Assembly: GCF_910592395.1 (NCBI RefSeq)
Contig: NC_088309.1
Location: forward strand, 14,884,599 to 14,948,598
Source: Lineus longissimus
Lineage: Eukaryota; Nemertea; Pilidiophora; Heteronemertea; Lineidae
Length of the DNA: 64,000 bases
Direction: 5' to 3'
This document shows positions 44,575 through 52,988 of this stretch, one piece after another. Made by a program: the position numbers and the translations under genes. The notes beneath the pieces were generated by a model. That model had not been told where the DNA came from. It worked only from the letters and a program-made list of their open reading frames with translations, and made no database searches. Position 1 is the stretch's first letter. The number at the start of each line of letters is the position of its first letter.

Positions 44575-47500
44575 AGGATCTTCTTCTTCTTCTCGTTCGC
44601 TCTAGACAGTCAGGTCCGATCTTCTGATATATTCTGTGGTGTTTTGCAGCTGTTGGAGGTCTCCATAGAGCTGGTCTTGTAGGCTGGTACCTTCTGGCCA
44701 GATGTCTTTTCTCAGAGCTGCCAATCTCGCACATCTTGTCAGGATGTGTGCCACGGTCATCGGTTCCGTGGCACATGGGCACAAGTCGTTGTCTCCGATC
44801 CGTAACTTTGTAAAGAGGTGATGGCGTAACCTGCTGTGGCCGGTTCGCAGTCGGAATATGATGGCCTGGCCTCTTCTGGTGAGTTTGTTGTAATTGTCAT
44901 TAGCATCATATCCCTCGTGCTCTTCCTTCCACTTGGTCCAGTAGGCAGCTTTGATATTGGTTTTTGCCTCCTTATATGTTAGGGACAGGTCGCTCTGGTG
45001 TAGTTGGCTTCCTTCCTTGGCCAGATGGTCGGCCTTCTCGTTCCCCTTGATGTTGCAGTGGGCTGGTATCCACTGGAGAACGACTTTCTTCCTGCATGAA
45101 CATAGGGCTTTCAGAGATGTGGTGAGGTTCTGCATTTCCTCCTTCTTCGGATCTTGCATGGCTTTCAGGATAGAAAGGGCATCAGTGAATATGACTATTC
45201 GATGTCTGGTCTTGTTCCTCTTCTGTTTCAGCCTCTTGGTTGCCTCTTCAATTGCGACGGCTTCAGCTCTGTAGTTGCTGGAGTATCTACCTGTAGATAT
45301 CGCGATTGTCTCTTCCTCGTCTTTATACTTGATAAGGATGCCTCCTCCTCCATCTCTGGTTGCGTCAGTTGCTGACCCATCAGTATACACATGGGTCCAC
45401 TTCTGGTCTGGGTACTGCATGTGGATATGCTCCATTGTCAGAGCTTTCCGTGCCTCATCAGTTTGGAGGTGTTTGCTGAGGATACCAGGGACTGTCTCCT
45501 TGATCTCCGGTGACATTCGGGGGTCGAGTGTTGGCTTGGGTCTGCTAGATGGTATATCCGTTGGAGTGCTGACTTTCAGTTCAGGGTGATTCCTTTCCAG
45601 TGCCTTGCTTTGACTGATGAAGCTGCCTCGCTTCAGTCTTTTCCGAGCTCCTTTTTGGACGCTCTGGTGCATTGGGTGGGTTTTCATCCTTTTGAACTTC
45701 TCTGCCAGTGTGATCACCTTCACTTCCCTCCGGTCTTCTTGTGGTTGGAGCTTGGTTATGGTCTCCATTGCAGTGATTGGCGTAGATTTCATGGCCCCGG
45801 TGATGATACGCTCGGCTTGGTTCTGCATACGGTTGAGTTTTGCAGTGTTGGACTTGGCTGCATTGGCCATTGCAGTTGTCCCGTACTCCATCACTGGCCT
45901 TATTCTTCCGACATAGAGTTTCTTCAGTAGACTGGTGTCTGCTCCCCACTGGCTGCATGTCAGCTTCTTCATGAGTGAGAGTCGCCGTTTTGCCCGGAGA
46001 GTGGTTAGCTCTATGTGGTTCATCCATGTCATTCGACGGTCAAAGGTCATTCCGAGGTATTTGGGGGTCTGTTCTTGTTGAAGAGGTTTCCCGTTTAGAG
46101 TGAGGCGGGTTTTCTGTTGCTTGGTTGAGAGTGAGAAGATCGTGTAGGCTGTCTTGGCGGAGTTCACAGTAACAAGCCAGGTTTCGGCCCACTTCTGCAG
46201 TGTGTTCAGAGCTGCCTGGATGCGTGATCTTGCCACATCTAGTTTCTCTTCAGAGCACCACAGAACTAGGTCATCAGCGTAGATAGCTCCCTTGACTTTC
46301 TTGGGCATTCCGGCTAGTATGTCATTGATGAATACCAGGAAGAGTGTGGGGGACAGTACTCCTCCCTGGAGTACACCTTGTCTCAGCAGCTTCTTCCTGC
46401 TGTGTTGTCCCTGCACCTTGACTCTAGCCTTTCTGTTGTGTAGATACTGTGAGATCCATGCGTACATGTTCCCTCTGATCCCACACTGGTGTAGTTTGAG
46501 TTTGAGTCCGGCCTTCCAGACTTTGTCGAATGCTTTCTCCATGTCGACAAAGACAGCTAACGTGACCTCTTTGTCCTGTAAGGCGTCTTCGATCTCCTGG
46601 GCTATGTAGGTTACTTGGTCCTCTGTAGATCGGTTGCTTCGGAAGCCTGCTTGCTCTGGACGGAGGATTTGTTTCTCTTCTAGGTGCCATGTCAGCCGGT
46701 TGTTAATCAGCCGTTCCATAACCTTTCCGACATTACTCGTGAGGCTGATTGGTCTGTAGCTCTGGGCTTTAGCTTTGTCCTTGCCGGGCTTGTGTATTGG
46801 GATCATAACCGCTTCCCTCCATATTTGTGGAACCTTTCCTGTTTTCCAGCTGGTATTGTAGATGTGTAGCAACCTATCTTCTGCTACCGTTCCTAGATGT
46901 AGAAGCATCTCGTTCGTGATGTCGTCTGGTCCAGGCGATTTCTTCAATTTCAGTGTGGATAGGGCTTCTTTCAGTTCCTTCTTGGTGAAGTTCTTGGTCA
47001 TCATCTCATCCTCACTCTTCTGTTGGTTACGAAACGACTTCTGGGCTCCCAGAACTTCTCTGTTCCTCTCTGGTGGTATTTCGATGTCACTGATTTGTTG
47101 GTATTCGTTGATGAAGTGGCTCGCTGCTTTCTTTCCTGTCAAGAGCTCCTGTTTGTTGTTCTCGAGAATCGGTGCTTGTCCCTTTGGTTTTTCGTCATTT
47201 AGAGCCTGGGCAAGCTTCCATAACTTGTTTCCATCTCGATCCAGGTTGAGGCTCTCGGTTTTCTCAATCCAATTCTTCCTTGAACTTTGGATGCATGCCT
47301 TCTTGTACCTTGCAGTTGCTTCTTTCAGGGTGATGTTGTTTTCTGTGTTTGGTGTTGCTTCCACGTTTTCCCTCGCTTTCTGCACGGCATCGTCTAGCTC
47401 CTGCAGCTCCTCTGTCCAATAGGGCTTGTAGTTCTTTCTTGCTCCTCTTGGAATGCTTTCCTTGGCAGCAGTGAGGAGTGCCTGGTTGAACTCTTTCACC

Positions 47501-48500
47501 ATCTTGTTGATGTTAGGGCTTTTTTGGAGATGTTTGGTGTTCTCATCTGTTTTAGAGGTGAAGAGATCCCAGTTGGCTTTCTTGTAGTTCCATCTCGGGA
47601 GAGTGCTAGCTTCTTGCGGCCTGTGGTTCAGGTTGATAGTGAGTTTGACTGGTCTGTGATCACTACCTCCTAGTTGTTTCAGAACTGATCTTGTTGTTCT
47701 TCCATACAGGACATTGGTGGCAAAGGCGAGGTCCGGGTTCGATGTTGTGTGCCACCTTCTTGAGTAGAAGGTTGGTGGATCCTCGGCATCGTTTAGGAGG
47801 AGCAGCTTGTTGTCGATCTGCCAGTCCTCCACTTCATCCCCTCTCTTGTCTGAATCTGTGTATCCCCAGCTTTCAGAGTGGCTGTTGAAATCTCCGAGTA
47901 CCAGGCAGTTGGATTCCGGCACTTCAAGCTTCTCTAGGGATAGTTCTTTGTCATTGGGACAGTAGATGTTATAGATCTTGATGTCCTCCTCTTGGATCTT
48001 TGTCCTGATTCCATTGATCTCTGCGTCTCTGTTGGTGTTCACCTCAAAGTCTTGTACTGGGATGGAGTTGTGTACTAAGACTAGAACACCGCCCTTTGAT
48101 CTTTCAATGCGATCCTTCCTGATGGTTTGGTACCCCCTCACCGTGAATCTTCGATTCTCAGTAAGGTGAGTCTCTTGGATGCATGCGATGTCTATTTTCT
48201 CTGTATGCAGGCGCTCTGTGAGAGCGACTTTCTTGTTGTACACGCCTTCTGCATTCCATTGGAGGATGTTGAGGGCTCTGATCTCTTCATTGATCTCTTC
48301 TCTGGTTGAGGATGATTCCATTGGTATTGACAATGCCGGAGCCTGTGTTGGCTCCTGATCGCGCGCGGTGGAGAAGGAGGCAGGGGTGGTCCTTTGCTGT
48401 TCGTAGAGTGCGACTACGTGTAGCCCTGCCAATTTAGCAGACGTATGTTGCCAGTGGTGCCCTCTGGGAGAAGGGGAGCTTATTATTCTGACACTCTAGC
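44575..48500 (-). mobile_element. RNase H-bearing LINE, intact ORF2, short (GAA)n tail
   Basis: The single long frame ends at 44602. It is followed on the minus strand by a purine-rich AGAAGAAGAAGAAGATCC tail, typical of LINE 3' termini. Upstream the frame stays open to about 48490 without an ATG or an ORF1, so the element is probably truncated near the ORF1/ORF2 junction, or it has a single ORF. Confidence 0.8.
44602..48321 (-). CDS. LINE ORF2: endonuclease - RT - RNase H
   Basis: About 1239 residues from the first ATG (48321), with no interruption. Order of domains: endonuclease (LQWNAEGVYNK, IACIQETHL, VLGDFNSHS, GGSDHRPV); RT (KKSPGPDDI, YRPISLTSNVGKVMERLI, QAGFRSNRSTEDQV, FVDMEKAFDKV, QGGVLSPTLF, AIYADDLVLW); RNase H (VYTDGSATD, YRAEAVAIEEA, IFTDALSILKA, GNEKADHLAKEG); then a Cys-His segment (LCPCATEPMTVAHILTRC). 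This architecture fits the I/Ingi-type group of LINEs, unlike the other LINE in this window. It performs target-primed reverse transcription. An intact frame suggests recent activity. Confidence 0.92.
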   Translation of the reverse strand: MESSSTREEINEEIRALNILQWNAEGVYNKKVALTERLHTEKIDIACIQETHLTENRRFTVRGYQTIRKDRIERSKGGVLVLVHNSIPVQDFEVNTNRDAEINGIRTKIQEEDIKIYNIYCPNDKELSLEKLEVPESNCLVLGDFNSHSESWGYTDSDKRGDEVEDWQIDNKLLLLNDAEDPPTFYSRRWHTTSNPDLAFATNVLYGRTTRSVLKQLGGSDHRPVKLTINLNHRPQEASTLPRWNYKKANWDLFTSKTDENTKHLQKSPNINKMVKEFNQALLTAAKESIPRGARKNYKPYWTEELQELDDAVQKARENVEATPNTENNITLKEATARYKKACIQSSRKNWIEKTESLNLDRDGNKLWKLAQALNDEKPKGQAPILENNKQELLTGKKAASHFINEYQQISDIEIPPERNREVLGAQKSFRNQQKSEDEMMTKNFTKKELKEALSTLKLKKSPGPDDITNEMLLHLGTVAEDRLLHIYNTSWKTGKVPQIWREAVMIPIHKPGKDKAKAQSYRPISLTSNVGKVMERLINNRLTWHLEEKQILRPEQAGFRSNRSTEDQVTYIAQEIEDALQDKEVTLAVFVDMEKAFDKVWKAGLKLKLHQCGIRGNMYAWISQYLHNRKARVKVQGQHSRKKLLRQGVLQGGVLSPTLFLVFINDILAGMPKKVKGAIYADDLVLWCSEEKLDVARSRIQAALNTLQKWAETWLVTVNSAKTAYTIFSLSTKQQKTRLTLNGKPLQQEQTPKYLGMTFDRRMTWMNHIELTTLRAKRRLSLMKKLTCSQWGADTSLLKKLYVGRIRPVMEYGTTAMANAAKSNTAKLNRMQNQAERIITGAMKSTPITAMETITKLQPQEDRREVKVITLAEKFKRMKTHPMHQSVQKGARKRLKRGSFISQSKALERNHPELKVSTPTDIPSSRPKPTLDPRMSPEIKETVPGILSKHLQTDEARKALTMEHIHMQYPDQKWTHVYTDGSATDATRDGGGGILIKYKDEEETIAISTGRYSSNYRAEAVAIEEATKRLKQKRNKTRHRIVIFTDALSILKAMQDPKKEEMQNLTTSLKALCSCRKKVVLQWIPAHCNIKGNEKADHLAKEGSQLHQSDLSLTYKEAKTNIKAAYWTKWKEEHEGYDANDNYNKLTRRGQAIIFRLRTGHSRLRHHLFTKLRIGDNDLCPCATEPMTVAHILTRCARLAALRKDIWPEGTSLQDQLYGDLQQLQNTTEYIRRSDLTV

Positions 48501-49012
48501 TCTCCTTTAAATGTTTGGGTCCATCCAAGGCATATTCATTCCCCTCTTAACTGCTGAACGCACTGCGACACTACGCAATGGCTGACCAAGGCACTGTAAT
48601 CGTATTGTATTTCAATGTACAATGTATTCACCTTGCACTATTCCTGTTAACGGATGGTGGTTGATAAAGCTTGGAATCAGTGAAACCATGTAACCAGTGA
48701 TAAACCTTGGAACAGTCAGTACTAAACCGTGGAATCACTGTGCAAGTACCGCGTGAAATCGGGCGCGTTCCTTCCACGATTTATACCCTCCCAACTGCCA
48801 ATCTCGTCCAAGCTGACTTTATTGATAGCAATTTGCCAGTAGTTCCAGAATCAACCTTTTTGTGGAGGATGACGTCATCATTGAATGCATTGGAAATGTG
48901 TTGTTGTCGTTAAAAAACAAACTTATATTCATGACCGGCCGCCATTTGCATATATCTAATTATTGCTCTTCGATGAAAACGTAAGCTTTTGTGATCGTGT
49001 TGTATTCCATAC
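48501..49012. other. intergenic, nothing recognised
   Basis: No gene or repeat supported. Confidence 0.5.
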
Positions 49013-49053
49013 TAATATGTAAAGAGCAAGCTCTAGTGAACTCACACAACTGT
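49013..49053 (+). repeat. left copy of a 41-bp inverted repeat pair
   Basis: TAATATGTAAAGAGCAAGCT then CTAGTGAACTCACACAACTGT is present in exact or near-exact inverted form at 56776-56816, 7.7 kb away. It may be the TIR of a large composite element. Confidence 0.75.
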
Positions 49054-49074
49054 ATGCCCTAGCAGACGATTTTT

Positions 49075-49719
49075 GGTCTCATTAGGGAGGGTTTTTTGTA
49101 TTCATGCGCGGCGCAGCCCTAACCGTAGTTCCTAAAATCATTGATTTCTCGGTCCTCACAGTATGTCAGTGTTGATTCAGCAGTTGTTTTGGCAAAGACA
49201 TGTTTTTTGGAGTTTCTGAAACCTGGAGCGCTACTCAATAGGCGGCTAACAAGAAACTACGCATTTTACTGTTGTTGCCGACGTTCACTGTACTTGGGAT
49301 GTGCACTGAACTTAGGATGTGCGTCGGCCCCGTGTTGAAATGCCGTCCAGTGCCAATTGGTGCGTTTTTCGTTGATTTGTGCAAAATTCAACATATCTCA
49401 AAAGTTCAATGGTTGACCCTCGTTTTTTTTTGATATTTGTGTAGCGTAACCAACTGTCTTTCATGGAAGAATAGTCACTGTAAGAATTATTCAGGAAGAA
49501 ATGTATAATATTTGGGTTTTTTCGTGATTGTCCGGCCCAATTGGCAATATTGCCATTTGGGATGGTGAACAGAGCTAGGAGCAAATGCGACGCTTATGAT
49601 TTATTTAAAGAAACAAAATGCCCGATTTAACATCCTGCAGGATCAGGGGAATCGTGCGTTTCCAGTGATATAGGACACAAATGGGTTGTCCTCATGCATT
49701 CACTTTGGAAACGCATATT
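49075..49719 (+). repeat. R1 inner element, copy B, left part
   Basis: It matches 17769-18378 in the same orientation, from GGTCTCATTAGGGAGG to TTTGGAAACGCAT. The match stops abruptly and resumes at 56812, so the copy was split by a 7.1-kb insertion. Confidence 0.8.
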
Positions 49720-49775
49720 AACTCACACAGTGAGTGTAATGGTTACGTATGTATAATGTGTAAACAAAATTCAAA
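49720..49775 (-). repeat. inverted R1 fragment at the insertion edge
   Basis: AACTCACACAGTGAGTGTAATGGTTACG through AACAAAATTC is the reverse complement of about 18740-18795 in copy A. Confidence 0.65.
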
Positions 49776-50035
49776 GATCACTGTCAGTTTCATTGTTCAT
49801 GAACTATAGTACAACAAGAAATATTAATTTCTCCTATTTCTCTCAAAATTATGTCATTCTGGTGCAGATTATTCACTGTTGACATTTCACAGGAGGACCA
49901 TGTGATAATGCACTGGGCAGTGTGTGTGCATCATCCGCATGCTTCCAGGCCTATGCTGGTGCTGGCCTGTGTGCAGAGGAGCCTGTAGTGTTAGGCTCTA
50001 TTTAGTTTCTCAATCATGTTTTACCCACACTTTAA

Positions 50036-50232
50036 AGGGACACTAACCTGACTTCTCATATTACCACTCAGGCTGCCCAGCCCAAAAATGAAAATGACAG
50101 ATCACCCCTATCTTGACAATGGCAAATGCACAGCGCCAGGATAGGGCATACATAGCCTATCTGAATGAATGAGGACTCACGAGGGGAGTGTATTCTTACT
50201 GAAATCGGGGTTGAGGTCGGGTTAGTGTCCCT
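50036..50232. mobile_element. TTAA-flanked MITE, TIR AGGGACACTAACC
   Basis: AGGGACACTAACC at 50036 is exactly inverted as GGTTAGTGTCCCT ending at 50232. TTAA lies directly outside both ends (50032-50035, 50233-50236), the target signature of piggyBac-type elements. It is 197 bp with no coding capacity. Confidence 0.8.
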
Positions 50233-50344
50233 TTAAAAAAAATGATTTTTAAACTGAATTTTCAACGGCTGTTGTCATAGTGATAAGGAAGAATTCAGAA
50301 TTCTAGAAAAGACATTTTTCAGAAACCGCAACTTTGAAGCAATA

Positions 50345-50737
50345 TATACATGTATCCACTCCCGAAATTCACCCGAAATATTCCACATATTAATTGTTTA
50401 TGCATCACCCCAATGTTCATTTCAACATGTCACTGATAATCTCTCCACCTGCCTCCGATCATACCAGCCAACTGAAACATATGTCATTCTTGGTGACTTC
50501 AACATGAATTCAATAGTGGGAGGTGAAAATTTCAATGCTAAACTTGAAAAATTCTTTCTTCAGGAATATAACATGAAGCAAACAGTCACTGAAGAAACAA
50601 CTGATTACCACACCAAATTAGACCTTGTATTTACAAATGCACATCATGTGCACCATACAGGGATCATTGACAATTGCTGGTCTGACCATAAAATGATATA
50701 TACAGCTTTACCAATGTCAGAATCACTGACTCCATAG
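50345..50737 (+). pseudogene. endonuclease (EEP) domain fragment of a transposable element
   Basis: The frame contains LIVYASP, YVILGDFNMNS, TTDYHTKLDLVFTN and WSDHKMIYTAL, matching the second half of an apurinic-endonuclease-like domain. The spacing resembles the endonuclease found C-terminal to the helicase in Helentron-type elements more than either LINE in this window. No helicase or RT adjoins it, so it is an isolated remnant. Confidence 0.6.
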
Positions 50738-50783
50738 CCTCCCCTTTGACACAGGTGAGCACATGGTCCCTGGACCATTTCAT

Positions 50784-51117
50784 TTACTTAGTGATTCCCG
50801 TGTGCTTGTTTGTCATATCTACTGAGCTTTATCAGAGCATTATAACTCACACAACGTAGTGAGTGTAATGGTTACGTGTGTGTATAAAGTGTAAACAAAA
50901 TTCATATATCCATCATGTCCATCGAATCTGAAAAAATTTGTGCAGACCCATGACAATTCTGGTTCCGGTACAGTTTGTCGCATTCCATATGGGCCGCGCG
51001 TTGGCCGATCCTGCATTCACGACGCACCGCAACCACAGTTACCATGATTCCCGTTGTTGACGCAATTATTTCATGACGTCATGAGCCATTGACCAATCAC
51101 GCAAGTAGATTTATTCA
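50784..51117 (-). repeat. inverted R1 right-part fragment
   Basis: This 334-bp stretch is the reverse complement of about 18518-18858 in copy A, at high identity, including the TGACGTCA box. It abuts the 3' end of the copia element. Confidence 0.8.
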
Positions 51118-51176
51118 AATAATTTAACTTTTTTTTCTTTTCTTCTATAGAATTCAAACTCTAAAACTGAACAAAT

Positions 51177-51243
51177 TTGAACAACACACTACAAAAACAC
51201 ATTAAGTGATTTGAACAACACACTACAAAAACACATCAAGTGA
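51177..51243. repeat. 33-bp tandem duplication
   Basis: TTTGAACAACACACTACAAAA then ACACATYAAGTGAT occurs twice in direct tandem just beyond the copia coding region. Confidence 0.8.
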
Positions 51244-51390
51244 TAAAACATCTTAATTCCTGCACCACAAAATAGGACGTCACAAATTATGCTATTGTCC
51301 ATATATCGCAACTTAGTCCATATCATCCATTGTCACAACTTAATGTATAATCACATAAGACTCACATTTACATGTAGTATTACATCTATA

Positions 51391-52788
51391 AACCCATACG
51401 AATATCTCTGAACTTAGCTACTTTTCCTCTGGGCACTGGCTTAGTGAACACATCAGAAATGTTCTCATCCGAGGGCACATATACAACATCTAAAACTCCT
51501 CTCTAGATTTCATCTCTGACAAAGTGATATCTTATGTCTATGTGTTTAGACCTTTGATGTAAAATAGGGTTTCTGGACAGAGATATGGCGCCCTGATCGT
51601 CACAGTACAGGATGAATTCATGAGCCTCAGTACTACCTGTCATATCTTGCAGCAGGGCCTTCAAGAAAATCCCTTCCTGTAGCTGCTGATATTGACATGT
51701 ACTCGGCTTCGCAAGTTGAAAGAGCCACTGTGGCTTGTTTCTTTGACTTCCAAGAAATCAAGGGACCATCTACTGCAAGCATAAAACCAAAACCTGTCAC
51801 ACTTCTGCGATCTTCTGAATTGGCCCAATCTGCATTGCAATAACCAACCAAGTTGAGTTCATCATCAGATTTTCTGTACACTAACCTTTGATCTATAGTG
51901 GTATTCACATACCTGAGAACATGTTTCGCAAGAGCCATGTGGATCTTAGAGGGAGCCGACAGATACTGAGACAGTTTAGAAACAATGAAACACAGATCGG
52001 GTCTTGTACCCATCATTACATAAATGAGACTACCTATAGTTTCTCTATAGAGTTTCTGATCAGTAGGTTCGCTTGACTCACTGCACAACTTGTTTACATT
52101 CATGTCACATTGTGTATATTTTGGCTTACAGTTCTCCACGCCAAATTTAGCTAACATCTTCTCCAAATATTTTCTTTGTGAAAGAGAAATCACACCTGCC
52201 CGTCTGTCATGCACAAACTCAATGCCTAGATACCATGCTATACAACCAAAATCCTTCATCTTAAACTTTCTCTTTAAACTGTCCTTTACACTCTCCAAAA
52301 TAGGATCAGCCACTATGATATCATCAACCCAAATGACAACTACAGTAGTCTCACTACCAGAAATTCTGGTGTACACACAAGGGTCCACCTTTGACTGTGA
52401 AAAGCCCTGTTCAATGAGATGTGAGTGGCGCAAATTGTTCCAATTTCTCCCACTCTGTTTCAAACCATAGAGCGACTTTCTTAGTCTATACACTAGCTTT
52501 TTATCAGTTCCACTTTTCACTTCAAAACCTTCTGGCTGTTCAACATATAATTCACAATCTATAGGCGCATTCAGATAAGCAGCCTTTACATCTAGTTGGT
52601 GTACAATCAACTCTTTCTCTACCGCTAATTGCATCAATGTTCTTACAGAGGTGAGCCTAGCTGTTGGTGCGAAGGTCTCATGGTAATCTACATTTGGTAC
52701 CTGGGAATACCCTTGAGCCACAAAACTGGCCTTATACACTTCCTCATTGTCTGGTCCCAACTTAACATCATGGACCCATCTCCCCCCC
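51391..52788 (-). pseudogene. copia reverse transcriptase and RNase H
   Basis: The open stretch 51633-52760 holds RT motifs: YKASFVAQGYSQ, FAPTARLTSVR, QLDVKAAYLNA, SLYGLKQSGRNW and VVVIWVDDIIVADP (catalytic VDD). The RNase H begins with LVGYCNADWANSEDRRSVTG and SWKSKKQATVALSTCEAEYM. It continues through a frameshift near 51650 and a stop near 51508 to the DVFTKPVPRGK end near 51391. A run of about 14 G (minus strand, 52784-52797) breaks the join to the upstream part. Confidence 0.88.
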
Positions 52789-52988
52789 CCCCCCCCGCTA
52801 CCTTTCTACCAGGGGGCAAAGTGGTCAGTTCAAATGTGTCGTTATCATTTAAAGCATCAAACTCAGTGTCCATTGCCTTTTTCCAAGCTTCAGAATTACA
52901 ATCGGTGTCCTCGAAGTTTCTCAAAGCAACCTTAAACTCAGCAAACGTGACGGCGTTCTCTCTCTGCGTGATAACTGTAGTGAAAGGT
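52690..52988 (-). pseudogene. copia gag segment fused in frame to the RT start
   Basis: From the piggyBac insertion site the frame reads KPFTTVITQREN..TFAEFKVAL (gag) and passes without a break into SEAWKKAMDTEFDAL..DTFELTTLPPGRK (start of the RT domain). Zinc knuckle, protease and integrase are missing, roughly 600 residues in a normal copia element. Confidence 0.8.

Noticed and set aside
45420-45470. Second hammerhead-like CTGATGA..GAAA on the minus strand
   Set aside because: Only 6 bases separate the two core blocks, too few for stem II, no stem I partner is present, and it lies inside the LINE ORF2 coding sequence.
45154-47422. Several 60-190-codon plus-strand frames
   Set aside because: They are antisense shadows of the minus-strand LINE ORF2, with cysteine/serine/leucine-rich translations and no motifs.
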